From Hyphomicrobium sp. (GTDB lineage Bacteria; Pseudomonadota; Alphaproteobacteria; Rhizobiales; Hyphomicrobiaceae), in NCBI GenBank assembly GCA_016793445.1, contig JAEUME010000011.1, positions 1-64,000 of the forward strand: a stretch of DNA of 64,000 nucleotides, written 5' to 3'. A model generated the notes under the pieces. It was given only the letters and a program-made list of their open reading frames with translations, had not been told where the DNA came from and made no database searches. Every line of letters begins with the position of its first letter. Within the stretch, counting starts at the first letter, position 1. A program made the translations under genes and the position numbers. Shown here in pieces: positions 46,001 to 53,459 of the stretch.

Positions 46001-46227
46001 ATGAAGGCGTCGATGCTGGCGTGGCTGGCGGTGTTGGCGCGGGTCGCGTGGACCAGATGGCGGGCGATCTCGCCCGCGCGCCGGCGCTCATCCTGCGTGA
46101 ACACGGCCCGCTCGATCAGCGCGCCGACGAGGCGATGCTCTTCCATCAAATGATGCGCGGCAATCTCGTCGCGAGCGGGCAAGTCCCGGTCACGGTTCGT
46201 CGATTCGCGCTTTACGGCCGCAACCAT
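43045..46227 (-). CDS. putA: Bifunctional proline dehydrogenase / L-glutamate gamma-semialdehyde dehydrogenase
   Basis: PutA oxidises proline to glutamate in two steps with channelling between active sites. The 1060-residue protein has the FAD-dependent proline dehydrogenase barrel (about 130-470, with SIKLSALHARFE, RLVKGAYWDSEIKWA and the QFATHNAHA strand). The aldehyde dehydrogenase domain (about 540-1000) has catalytic Cys in SAGQRCSAARIL and Glu in ETGGMNAM. There is no N-terminal ribbon-helix-helix, so unlike E. coli PutA it cannot repress its own gene. This is the shorter type A architecture. The ATG at 46227 follows AGGAG at six bases. Confidence 0.96.
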   Translation of the reverse strand: MVAAVKRESTNRDRDLPARDEIAAHHLMEEHRLVGALIERAVFTQDERRRAGEIARHLVHATRANTASHASIDAFMHEYGLASEEGVILMCLAEALLRIPDAETADDFIADKISGGAWEKHLGASDSLFVNASTWGLMLTGRIMKLREAQGANPIQSIKRLVARSGEPVIRQAVRQAVKLLGDQFVLGTTIQSALLRAKPLEARGWRFSFDMLGEAARTERDAERYFQRYMEAIDAVGQAAGAMTGTSRDAIFARPSISIKLSALHARFEPGKEARLARELNPRLLTLVRAARAKGIGLTIDAEEQDRLDLTAHAFGDIFLDPQLDGWHGLGLAVQAYGKRAIPLLRWLRRLASETGRRIPVRLVKGAYWDSEIKWAQERGLADYPVFSRKMYTDVSYLAAMRYLLADPQAFYPQFATHNAHAIASARVAAGTSDFEFQRLHGMGEALYEALMSDERSAPACRIYAPVGGHEDLLGYLVRRLLENGANTSFVNRLADDETPVSDIVADPVEAAERERSSGKPHVLMPRPREIFLPERKASAGLALTEPKVRGPLLEDMARILKTPFSAGPIVNGSATTGGEAAQLMLSPHDKRERAGTVRLATPGQLEEALAGASRAAQRWDTTPAHERARILELAADLYERERATLLAALVREAGKTLEAAQAELREAVDYLRYYAVQARRLFAEPVALKGPTGEENILYLRARGVFACISPWNFPLAIFTGQIAAALAAGNAVVAKPAEQTPVTAFLAVRLLQEAGIPKDVLHLVTGAGKLGEALVKDTRVAGVVFTGSNETAWAIQRTLVGRQGPIVPFIAETGGMNAMIADSSALAEQVTRDAVRSAFDSAGQRCSAARILFVQDDAAPRIKAMLAGAIEALDVGDPLDYATDIGPVIDEAAQDALEGHKVRMEREGREIIDLPIPEACRAGTYVTPALYELDRLSRLEKEVFGPVLHLIRFERGHLDKVIAALNATGYGLTLGLHSRIESVADYVTEHARVGNIYVNRNQIGAVVGVQPFGGEGLSGTGPKAGGPNYLLRFATERTRSTDITATGGNYMLLSSGD

Positions 46228-46497
46228 GCCAGCTCCTGGGTCAGAAACGCCGCTCAAACGCGGCGCGCAAGACTGCCAATGCGAGAACGCACGATTCGAA
46301 TATTGGCGCAAACTTAGCAGATTGAAGGGCCATGCGCAGGACAGAGCGAACCGCATCGCCCGTTCCGGCGCTCTCGTGCCCTCGGCCATGCCGAGCCGTG
46401 CGAGCTCCCGTCATTGAGGCTTGTCCCCGCTTCTCCCTCTTGACGAGACGCGGGCGGATTGCCCACTTGTCCGGCTCGTAGGGTCCCTGGCCGAAGG

Positions 46498-47358
46498 ATG
46501 GATGCGGTGGGCGGAAAAACCAAAATCGCGCGTACTGTGAAGGATCTGCGCAAGTTTGTGGGCAAATGGCGCAAGGACGGCGCAAGCATCGCCCTGGTGC
46601 CGACGATGGGGGCACTCCACCCGGGCCACTTATCCCTCGTCAAGCTGGCCGCCAAGAAGGCCGACCGGGTTGTCGTCTCCATCTTCGTCAATCCGACTCA
46701 GTTTGCGCCCCATGAAGATCTGGCGCGCTATCCGCGCGACGAGGCCGGAGACGTCGCCAAACTGCACGATGCCGGTTGCGACCTTGTCTGGGCGCCCGCC
46801 GTGGAGGAGATGTACCCGGAGGGCTTCTCGACGTCGGTGAAGCCCGGAAGCGCGGCGGCACCCTTGGAAGGCGAATTCCGCCCGCACCACTTCGCCGGCG
46901 TCGCCACCGTGTGCTGCAAGCTGTTCAGCCAGGTGACGCCCGACGTTGCGATTTTCGGCGAAAAGGATTTCCAGCAACTCGCCGTTCTTCGCCAGATGGT
47001 GCGCGATCTCAACCTCCCCTTGAAGCTGATCGGCGCACCGACCATGCGTGAGAAGGATGGATTGGCGCTGTCCTCGCGCAACGCCTATCTGTCGGCAAAT
47101 GAGCGCGCCATCGCGCCCGCTCTTCAGGCGGCCATCGCGGAGCTTGCCAGCGAGGTAGCGAACGGCGTCGACATCAAGAGCGCCATCGAGGCCGCAAATC
47201 GCAAAGTCCGCAATGCAGGCTTCACAAAGATCGATTACATCGCCGTTGCCGACGCCGAAACGCTGAAGCCGGCGGAGACCTTGGGCGAACGCCCGTTGCG
47301 CGTGCTCGCCGCCGCGTGGCTCGGCAAGACACGGCTCATCGATAACATTGCGGTGTAG
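46498..47358 (+). CDS. panC: Pantothenate synthetase
   Basis: PanC joins pantoate and beta-alanine with ATP, the last step to vitamin B5. The 286-residue protein has VPTMGALHPGHLSLVKLA with the HxGH nucleotide-binding motif. It also has SIFVNPTQFAPHEDLARYPR, then FGEKDFQQLAVLRQMVRDL, and the KMSKS-like DGLALSSRNAYLS. I use the ATG at 46498; the frame opens upstream without conserved sequence, and a GTG nine bases on is possible. panB is not adjacent. A dispersed hairpin follows the stop directly. Confidence 0.95.
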   Translation: MDAVGGKTKIARTVKDLRKFVGKWRKDGASIALVPTMGALHPGHLSLVKLAAKKADRVVVSIFVNPTQFAPHEDLARYPRDEAGDVAKLHDAGCDLVWAPAVEEMYPEGFSTSVKPGSAAAPLEGEFRPHHFAGVATVCCKLFSQVTPDVAIFGEKDFQQLAVLRQMVRDLNLPLKLIGAPTMREKDGLALSSRNAYLSANERAIAPALQAAIAELASEVANGVDIKSAIEAANRKVRNAGFTKIDYIAVADAETLKPAETLGERPLRVLAAAWLGKTRLIDNIAV

Positions 47359-47359
47359 A

Positions 47360-47392
47360 GCCGTTCCGATTTTGATGGAACCGCGGAACGGC
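47360..47392. terminator. Dispersed hairpin after panC (second copy)
   Basis: GCCGTTCCG and CGGAACGGC form a perfect nine-base stem with the loop ATTTTGATGGAACCG. The loop and the downstream TTGTTTTGTC match the copy at 28372. It begins two bases after the panC stop. Confidence 0.65.
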
Positions 47393-47439
47393 ACAAGGGG
47401 CCATTGTTTTGTCTTGCTCCACGCGTCGATGCAAGCGAC

Positions 47440-47585
47440 CGCCCCTCACCCGCCCCTTCGGGGCACCCTCTCCCCGCACGCGGGGAGAGGAACCTGCATG
47501 TGGTTCTCGATCAGCGCGGCGAAGAACCCTCTCCCCGTCCTCACGGGGAGAGGGTCAGGGTGAGGGGCAGCTCCAAAGAGAAAGA
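47440..47585. repeat. Composite RIME-like mosaic repeat
   Basis: CCGCCCCTCACCCGCCCCTT, then GGGGCACCCTCTCCCCGCAC with palindromic partner (to 47490), a 36-base spacer, then CCCTCTCCCCGTCCTCACGG and GGAGAGGGTCAGGGTGAGGG with the CAGCTCCAAAGAGAAA tail. Both half-elements match those at 18200-18445 closely, but in the opposite order. Confidence 0.88.
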
Positions 47586-47670
47586 GGCCTCATGCGCCCG
47601 CGAACGCGCAGCGGACGATTGCTTGTCGTTCCCACGTTTCCGGCAAGCACTTTAACCCCGTTCGCCAATC

Positions 47671-48870
47671 TCACTCGGATTGGAACATGCCGAACTGGCT
47701 GAAGCTGCTGTCGTCGGTGCCGGACAGCGTTTGCTGCGGGGTGGCCGGGGCGGGCGTGCTCGCACTCTCGGCTGGCTCGGCCGCGCTCGACGAACTGCCC
47801 TTAAACCATCCCACGAACTTGGCGATGAGGCCGGGCTTGGCTTCCTCGTCGCCGTTTTGCGCCCCCACCGCCATGGCGCGGGCCCGGGCAACCTGGGCGC
47901 GTGAGTTGTCGCGCGTTGTGCTCGCATTCCAGCCTTCAGCGCTGCGCGCGCCGCGCCGGAGCCGTTTTTCATCCGACGCAACGTCGCTCTTGGGCATCGC
48001 CCGCCTGCGGACCTGGTGGCGGCGCTTGGCCGGTTTCTCGTCCTGAACCTCCTGGCTCTGCGCGGACGTGTCCGTCGCGTCTGACGTAATCGAGCCGGTG
48101 GAAAGCATCGCTTCCCCCGGGGCCGCTTCGGCGGCGGCCGCGGCCGTATCCTTCTGCAGGGTGACGTGCATTGTCCTCAGCGTCACGCCGGCCTGCGAGA
48201 CCATCTCGATATCGACGGCAACGGGACTATCGAAACCCTCTCCCAGTGCTGCGGTGAGCGCATCCATTCCGGCCACCGGAACGGCCCACGCCCCATCACC
48301 CGCCCCAGCCCCCTCCCGCAGAGTGGCGTTGGCGGGAAGGTTGTGAAGCACCATCAAGGCAACGACGTCTTCCTGGTCTCCGGCGGTGACTTGGGGCTCA
48401 TCTGACGAAGCGGCGCCCTCGCCGCCGCTCGCCATTGCCGCCGCCAGCGCGGAGGCGGCGCTCTCAGGAACAGGCCTGATGGCGTCGGCAGCGTCGAGAT
48501 GGTCGCCGAAGCTCGCGCCGAATGCCAGCCGCGCTTCAAGCTCCGCCACAATGGCGAGCGCTTGCGACAGCCGGCTGCGCATCGGGCGTGGCGCCTCGAC
48601 AAGTGCGGGCTTTGCATCCACGTATTGAGCGATGCGCGGGACCCCAGGAAGCGCAAGATAGGCCAAGCCGGCTGCCGCCGCGATGGCACTCAATCCCAGC
48701 GCCCCTCGCCCGGACAGCAGCACGCGAAAGCCCGCACTGCGCATCCGGTAGCCGATCGGCAGCGGCGGGGGACGCAACGCGGCGGGCAGGGTTGCATCAG
48801 GCCGGCTCAAGAACAGCGGCAATGCAATTTCGAGATCCCCCAGAAGCGTCTCGTTGGACATATCCGGCAT
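47671..48870 (-). CDS. Membrane-anchored protein with a GLP/LSAG-type domain
   Basis: The 399-residue product has one hydrophobic segment (about 50-72: LSAIAAAAGLAYLALPGVP) after a short N-terminal region, so the bulk is probably periplasmic. A central part (about 175-250) reads VLHNLPANATLREGAG, W-A-V-P-V-A-G-M-D-A-L and VAVDIEMVSQAG. This resembles a small repeat domain with L-P-x-G-x-x-L-x-x-G and a W-x-L stop. The next gene on the same strand has the same pattern, so the two are probably paralogues. The rest is Ala/Ser/Arg-rich, with a basic RR(H/R)QVRRRAMP stretch and a C-terminus WFKGSSSSAAEPAES. Function unknown. Confidence 0.68.
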   Translation of the reverse strand: MPDMSNETLLGDLEIALPLFLSRPDATLPAALRPPPLPIGYRMRSAGFRVLLSGRGALGLSAIAAAAGLAYLALPGVPRIAQYVDAKPALVEAPRPMRSRLSQALAIVAELEARLAFGASFGDHLDAADAIRPVPESAASALAAAMASGGEGAASSDEPQVTAGDQEDVVALMVLHNLPANATLREGAGAGDGAWAVPVAGMDALTAALGEGFDSPVAVDIEMVSQAGVTLRTMHVTLQKDTAAAAAEAAPGEAMLSTGSITSDATDTSAQSQEVQDEKPAKRRHQVRRRAMPKSDVASDEKRLRRGARSAEGWNASTTRDNSRAQVARARAMAVGAQNGDEEAKPGLIAKFVGWFKGSSSSAAEPAESASTPAPATPQQTLSGTDDSSFSQFGMFQSE

Positions 48871-49170
48871 AACAAGCGGCCTTTCCAACCTTGTGCGATG
48901 GGGCGGATGCTGGACACACTGCACCCGGCCTTCATCGACGAGCCTGCGTTCTTCCCGCTAGTGCCGGAGTTCGCCCGCGCTTCTCCCCAAGCGCGAAACA
49001 ATTGCGACCTCAACCCCTTGCATTCGTCCCTTACATCGCAATGCGCAGCGATCCGGCGAAAGGTCTTAAAGCCTCGATACAAGGCCATTTGTGGCTGACT
49101 TTTCGACCAAACCTTGGCGTACCGTGCTCAGCTTGAGCGTTTTGGCAGGCAAACGGAGTGCTCGCATCCC
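48871..49170. other. Gap between the paired membrane-anchored proteins
   Basis: These 300 bases separate the two minus-strand paralogues. No gene or strong hairpin is visible. The gap may carry the promoter of the downstream gene (47671-48870). Confidence 0.4.
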
Positions 49171-50403
49171 CTATTCGCGCCGGGCGGCTTCCTCTTCCAT
49201 CGGACTTCTGGGAAAGACACCGAGCTGAATCAGCGACGAGAACGGCGTGACGATTGCCGGGGCGGCGTCTGCGCCTGGCTGGCTGCCTGCAGGCTTGAAA
49301 AGCAGGATGGGAAGAGGGGCGTCCGGCTTCAATTGGAACAGCGGAGGTAGCGGCGCGGGCTTGGCGGGCACGCCCCCCTTGGCAATGCCGGTATTGCCGG
49401 TTGCAGCCGGGCTGACCGCAGTCGCGGTGCTGGTGCCGCGCGCCTTGGGGCGGCGCGCTTGCGCCGGCCGCAGTGCGCTATGCGCGCGGCGCTGTGCACG
49501 CTTGGGGTGGACTTGAGACTTGGACGGCTCTGCCGTCTCGGCATCTGCGGCGGTCGCCTGGCGCGGCAGGTTGAGGGCCCCGGTACGAATGTCGCCATTG
49601 GGGGCTGAGAACCGCCCTGCCGCCGCACCGATCCAATCGAGGCCCTCCTTGCCGCGCAATGCTCCGAGCGCGATGCCGGGGCCTTCCGCCTCCCTCAGGC
49701 CAATGGCAAGAGCCCCCATATACACCCCCGCCTGATCGAAGACTTCGATGCGGGCCCGGGCGAGCGCGGACACGCCGCCTGCCGGTACAATGACGTCCAT
49801 ACCCGCCAAATCGCCGGGCGCGAGAATCCACGCGGTGCCAATCCGGCGGCCTGCCGTCAGCTGCGTTCCAGCCGGCAGCCCCCGGATCACGATCGCCCCA
49901 AGTGAATCGAATGGGAGCCCAACCGGAGCGGCATCCTCATTTGACTCATCGGGTTGGCCCAACCCAGCATGTTCAGTATCGCTGAACCAGCGGGACGGCG
50001 CGGCGATGACGCGGAACCGCCTGGCGAAAGCGAAGCGTTCCTCAATGATATCCGTTTCATCCGAAGCGGAGGCAAATTGCTCCGCAATGGTTTCGGCTGC
50101 GGCGTTTCGCGAGGCACCGCGTGCCGGCGTATCGCCCATGCGCAGCGCCAATAGCGCGGCAACGGCGAGTGCGACGACGATGCCCGCCTCGTATGTCAGG
50201 GGGACCCTCGCGATCTGGCCATCGAGGTCCTGCCAGCGCGCGACCGCGGCGCCCAGAGGCATCCGCGCAGCGTGTGCCTCAGCGCCCATGGGCTGCGTAC
50301 CGGTTGGAACGCGTGAAGGATCGACCACGGCCGCACCATCCTGCATCTTCGCCCGATCTGTGTGTGCGCATGGAGAAAACCGGAACATTGCCGCCGACGA
50401 CAT
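49171..50403 (-). CDS. Membrane-anchored protein with a GLP/LSAG-type domain (paralogue)
   Basis: The product has one hydrophobic helix (YEAGIVVALAVAALLALRMG), followed by an acidic stretch. The domain reads VIRGLPAGTQLTAGRRIG, then TAWILAPGDLAGMDVIVPAG and IEVFDQAGVYMGALAI. This is the L-P-x-G / L-x-x-G / W-x-L pattern shared with the neighbour. The tail is long and Pro/Ala/Lys-rich. It is probably periplasmic. The start is uncertain: the frame is open far upstream, and ATGs at 50403, 50388 and 50346 are all plausible with no strong Shine-Dalgarno. I use 50403. An N-terminus near 50346 would place the helix as in the sister protein. Confidence 0.62.
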   Translation of the reverse strand: MSSAAMFRFSPCAHTDRAKMQDGAAVVDPSRVPTGTQPMGAEAHAARMPLGAAVARWQDLDGQIARVPLTYEAGIVVALAVAALLALRMGDTPARGASRNAAAETIAEQFASASDETDIIEERFAFARRFRVIAAPSRWFSDTEHAGLGQPDESNEDAAPVGLPFDSLGAIVIRGLPAGTQLTAGRRIGTAWILAPGDLAGMDVIVPAGGVSALARARIEVFDQAGVYMGALAIGLREAEGPGIALGALRGKEGLDWIGAAAGRFSAPNGDIRTGALNLPRQATAADAETAEPSKSQVHPKRAQRRAHSALRPAQARRPKARGTSTATAVSPAATGNTGIAKGGVPAKPAPLPPLFQLKPDAPLPILLFKPAGSQPGADAAPAIVTPFSSLIQLGVFPRSPMEEEAARRE

Positions 50404-51076
50404 TCCGCTGATCTGGTCGCCATGAAAGAGGTCGAGGTGACTCACGGCGGCCGCCGGATCGAAGCGCACAGCCGCCGCCATGTTCGATACGCTCGCCGCG
50501 ACCCGTTGCACCAAACGTGCAAGCAAGGCCGACGCGCCAGCAATGGGCCCGCTATCGCGGGCAAACCAATACGCAACCATCCCAACTCTCCAGACATGGA
50601 AGACCAAGCCCGGTCTCCTGCTGCCTGGACGAGCCCGCATCTCGCCCAAAATCCAAAGAATGCGCTTTGGCAAAGCGCTTCTGTATCCCGCATCCACCCG
50701 ATGGGACGCCGCGGCCAGCCACAGCTTCCAATCGGTAAATGCAGCAACGCAGATTGACGATAAATGGCTACCGCCCGTTAACCCAGGGGGCGCGTGGGAA
50801 CATGGTTGAGACGCGGTTAACCGCTTCTGCGCAATTGCAGAAATGCGCGGCAAGCGGAGGACACCGGTCGAAATTCTTCAAGATATCCCGTGACTTCCAG
50901 GCAACAGCGGCACAAGGCGTGGTGGAAGGGCCGGCAAGCGCGCTATAAAGAGCTCAATCAGATTCGCCTCTGCGGCCGCTGCTTGGCCCCGTTGCGCGTG
51001 CCGGTTCGCCGTTTGCTGGCTTTTCTTCAGTAACCTTCGGCTTTCCGCCTCAACGCTGCACAGGACCGGCCCCGCT
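50404..51076. other. Divergent region upstream of parE
   Basis: About 670 bases. The minus-strand frame continues into it but without convincing protein-like features. Two TTAACC/GGTTAA elements occur (around 50776 and 50814-50823, the latter CGGTTAACCG). I see no supported gene; promoters for parE and the minus-strand gene are expected. Confidence 0.45.
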
Positions 51077-53092
51077 ATGGCAGATCAATCCGACCTGTTT
51101 TCTCAAATCGAGAGCGAGATGAGCGAAAAGACCTCCTCCCGTGCGCGCAAGGCGCCCGAGCCGACGTCCGGCTATTCGGAAAGCCATATCGAAGTTCTGG
51201 AGGGTCTCGAACCGGTGCGCCGCCGCCCAGGCATGTACATCGGGGGCACCGACGAGAAAGCCATGCATCACCTCTTCGCCGAGGTGATCGACAACTCCAT
51301 GGACGAGGCCGTCGCGGGTTATGCGAGCTGGATCGAGGTGGAGCTTTCGGCTGACGGGTTCCTCTCCGTCACCGACAACGGCCGCGGCATTCCTGTCGGC
51401 CCCCATCCCAAGTTCAAGAACAAGAGCGCGCTTGAAGTCGTCATGACCGTGCTGCACGCGGGCGGCAAGTTCGATAGCAAAGCTTACAGCACGTCCGGCG
51501 GCCTGCACGGCGTCGGCGTGTCGGTGGTCAACGCGCTGTCGGAAACCCTTGAGGTCCAGGTCGCGCGCGACCAGCAGCTCTATCGCATGGTGTTTTCGCG
51601 CGGCGAGCCGCAGACGAAGCTCGAAAAGCTCGGCAGCATCATGAACCGGCGCGGCACGAAGGTGCGCTTCAAGCCGGACGAGAAGATCTTTGGCAAGGGC
51701 TGCGCCTTCAAGCCCGCGCGCCTGATGAAAATGGCGCGCTCCAAGGCTTATCTGTTCGGCGGCGTCGAGATCCGCTGGAAGTGCGACCCCTCGCTCATCA
51801 AGGACGAAACGCCCCCGGAGGCGACTTTCCATTTCCCCGGCGGCCTTTCCGATTTCTTGATCTCGTCGATCGAGGGCCGCACGCAGGTCACGAAGGACAT
51901 CTTCTCCGGCCGCATCGAGAAGGACGGCGGACACGGGTCCGTCGAATGGGCGGTGGCCTGGATTTCGGATGAGGACGGCTTCTCATCCTCCTACTGCAAC
52001 ACCATTCCCACTGCCGAAGGCGGCACGCACGAAAATGGCCTGCGCCAAGCACTCTACAAGGGCTTGCGCGCCTATGGTGAGCTGGTCGGCAACAAGAAGG
52101 CTGCTCAGATCACGTCCGAGGATGTCATGGGCACGGCGGCCTCCATGCTGTCGATCTTCATCCGCGAGCCCGAGTTCCAGGGCCAGACCAAGGATAAGCT
52201 GGCGACCGCAGAGGCCACCAGGATCGTCGAGACGGCCGTACGCGATGCCTTTGACCACTGGCTGGCCGACAGCCCGCAGCAGGCCAACAAGCTTCTCGAA
52301 TGGACGATCGACCAGTCGGAAGAGCGCTTGAAGCGGCGGCGGGAAAAGGAGGTCGGGCGGCAGTCCGCCACGCGCAAGCTGCGCCTGCCCGGCAAACTCG
52401 CCGACTGCACGATCCAACAGGCAGCCGGCACCGAGATTTTTATCGTCGAAGGCGACTCGGCGGGTGGTTCGGCAAAGAGCGCGCGTGATCGTGAGACGCA
52501 GGCCATCCTGCCGTTGCGCGGAAAGATCCTGAACGTCGCCAACGCCTCGTCCGCGAAGTTATCGCAGAACCAGTTGCTCAGCGATCTCATCCAGGCGCTC
52601 GGTGCCGGCACCGGCACCAAATACCGTGACGAGGACCTTCGCTACGAGCGTGTGATCCTGATGACCGATGCCGACGTTGACGGCGCGCACATTGCGGCGC
52701 TGCTCATCACGTTCTTCTATCAGGAAATGCCGGAGCTCATCGAGAACGGCCATCTCTTTCTGGCGGTGCCGCCGCTCTATAAGCTGACCCAGGGCGCCAA
52801 GTCGCTCTATGCGCGCGACGAGAAACATCGCGAAGAGCTTCTCGCCAAAGAGTTCAAGGCCAATCCGCCCGTAAAGATTGGGCGCTTCAAGGGCCTGGGC
52901 GAGATGAACGCCAGCGAACTCAAAGAAACCACCATGGACCCCAAGAAGCGCGCGCTGCTGCGCGTGGAGATTGGGGAGGGCGAGCGCTCTGTGTTGTCCG
53001 AAACGGTCAACGCGCTGATGGGCTCCAAGCCCGAGGCGCGCTTCCGCTTTATCCAGGATCGCGCGGCGTTCGCGCAGGACCTGGATATCTAG
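51077..53092 (+). CDS. parE: DNA topoisomerase IV subunit B
   Basis: ParE is the ATPase subunit of topoisomerase IV, which separates daughter chromosomes. The 671-residue protein has the GHKL ATPase domain (EVIDNSMDEAVAGYA, TDNGRGIPVG, SGGLHGVGVSVVNALS) and the Toprim domain with EGDSAGGSAKSARDRETQAI and DADVDGAHI. The C-terminal KGLGEMNASELKETTMDP segment is shared by GyrB and ParE. Length and the absence of a GyrB-type insertion favour ParE over GyrB. The N-terminal 30 residues are polar and family-variable. Confidence 0.95.
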   Translation: MADQSDLFSQIESEMSEKTSSRARKAPEPTSGYSESHIEVLEGLEPVRRRPGMYIGGTDEKAMHHLFAEVIDNSMDEAVAGYASWIEVELSADGFLSVTDNGRGIPVGPHPKFKNKSALEVVMTVLHAGGKFDSKAYSTSGGLHGVGVSVVNALSETLEVQVARDQQLYRMVFSRGEPQTKLEKLGSIMNRRGTKVRFKPDEKIFGKGCAFKPARLMKMARSKAYLFGGVEIRWKCDPSLIKDETPPEATFHFPGGLSDFLISSIEGRTQVTKDIFSGRIEKDGGHGSVEWAVAWISDEDGFSSSYCNTIPTAEGGTHENGLRQALYKGLRAYGELVGNKKAAQITSEDVMGTAASMLSIFIREPEFQGQTKDKLATAEATRIVETAVRDAFDHWLADSPQQANKLLEWTIDQSEERLKRRREKEVGRQSATRKLRLPGKLADCTIQQAAGTEIFIVEGDSAGGSAKSARDRETQAILPLRGKILNVANASSAKLSQNQLLSDLIQALGAGTGTKYRDEDLRYERVILMTDADVDGAHIAALLITFFYQEMPELIENGHLFLAVPPLYKLTQGAKSLYARDEKHREELLAKEFKANPPVKIGRFKGLGEMNASELKETTMDPKKRALLRVEIGEGERSVLSETVNALMGSKPEARFRFIQDRAAFAQDLDI

Positions 53093-53222
53093 GGCCGTCC
53101 TGGCCATCGGAAAACGGGTTCGCACCTTTTCGAAAGGCTCATGGCTACCGGGCCTGCGAACGATGTTTGCACCGCCCTCAATCGCGTGGCGCGATGATAT
53201 GCTCGGCTTGCGCCGGTTGTTC

Positions 53223-53396
53223 TCATCCGTGCGGCGGGTGACGGGCGTCACCGCGGCGGTTCTGGCGGCGCACATAAGTGATGGCCGCATCCGGCTGCTG
53301 GTGCTTGGCCTTGAGGGCTGCGATCAGCGCATCCTCGGCATCGATAACGACGTGCCCGGAGCGCTCATTGAGTTTAAGACCAACGGCATACTTCAT
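53223..53396 (-). CDS. Small conserved protein, 57 residues, function unknown
   Basis: The ATG at 53394-53396 follows a perfect AGGAGG at seven bases. The product starts MKYAVGLKLNERSGHVVIDA, continues through EDALIAALKAKHQQPDAAIT, then YVRRQNRRGDARHPPHG. The D-A-E-D-A-L-I-A-A-L-K and Y-V-R-x-Q-N-x-R-G-D segments look like those of small uncharacterised alphaproteobacterial proteins I have seen, so I believe it is real. The basic Arg-rich end could bind nucleic acid, but that is a guess. It lies alone between parE and the desaturase gene. Confidence 0.72.
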   Translation of the reverse strand: MKYAVGLKLNERSGHVVIDAEDALIAALKAKHQQPDAAITYVRRQNRRGDARHPPHG

Positions 53397-53459
53397 TTTC
53401 CGGCCTCCTAGAGGGTTCGGCGCGAAATGCGTATGCTTGAGATCATAACACGGGACGGA

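Larger units (their letters stand above)
47359..47670. other. Intergenic region between convergent panC and membrane-anchored protein
   Basis: About 310 bases made mostly of two repeat types: the dispersed hairpin at 47360 and the composite at 47440-47585. No coding sequence is supported. Confidence 0.6.
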
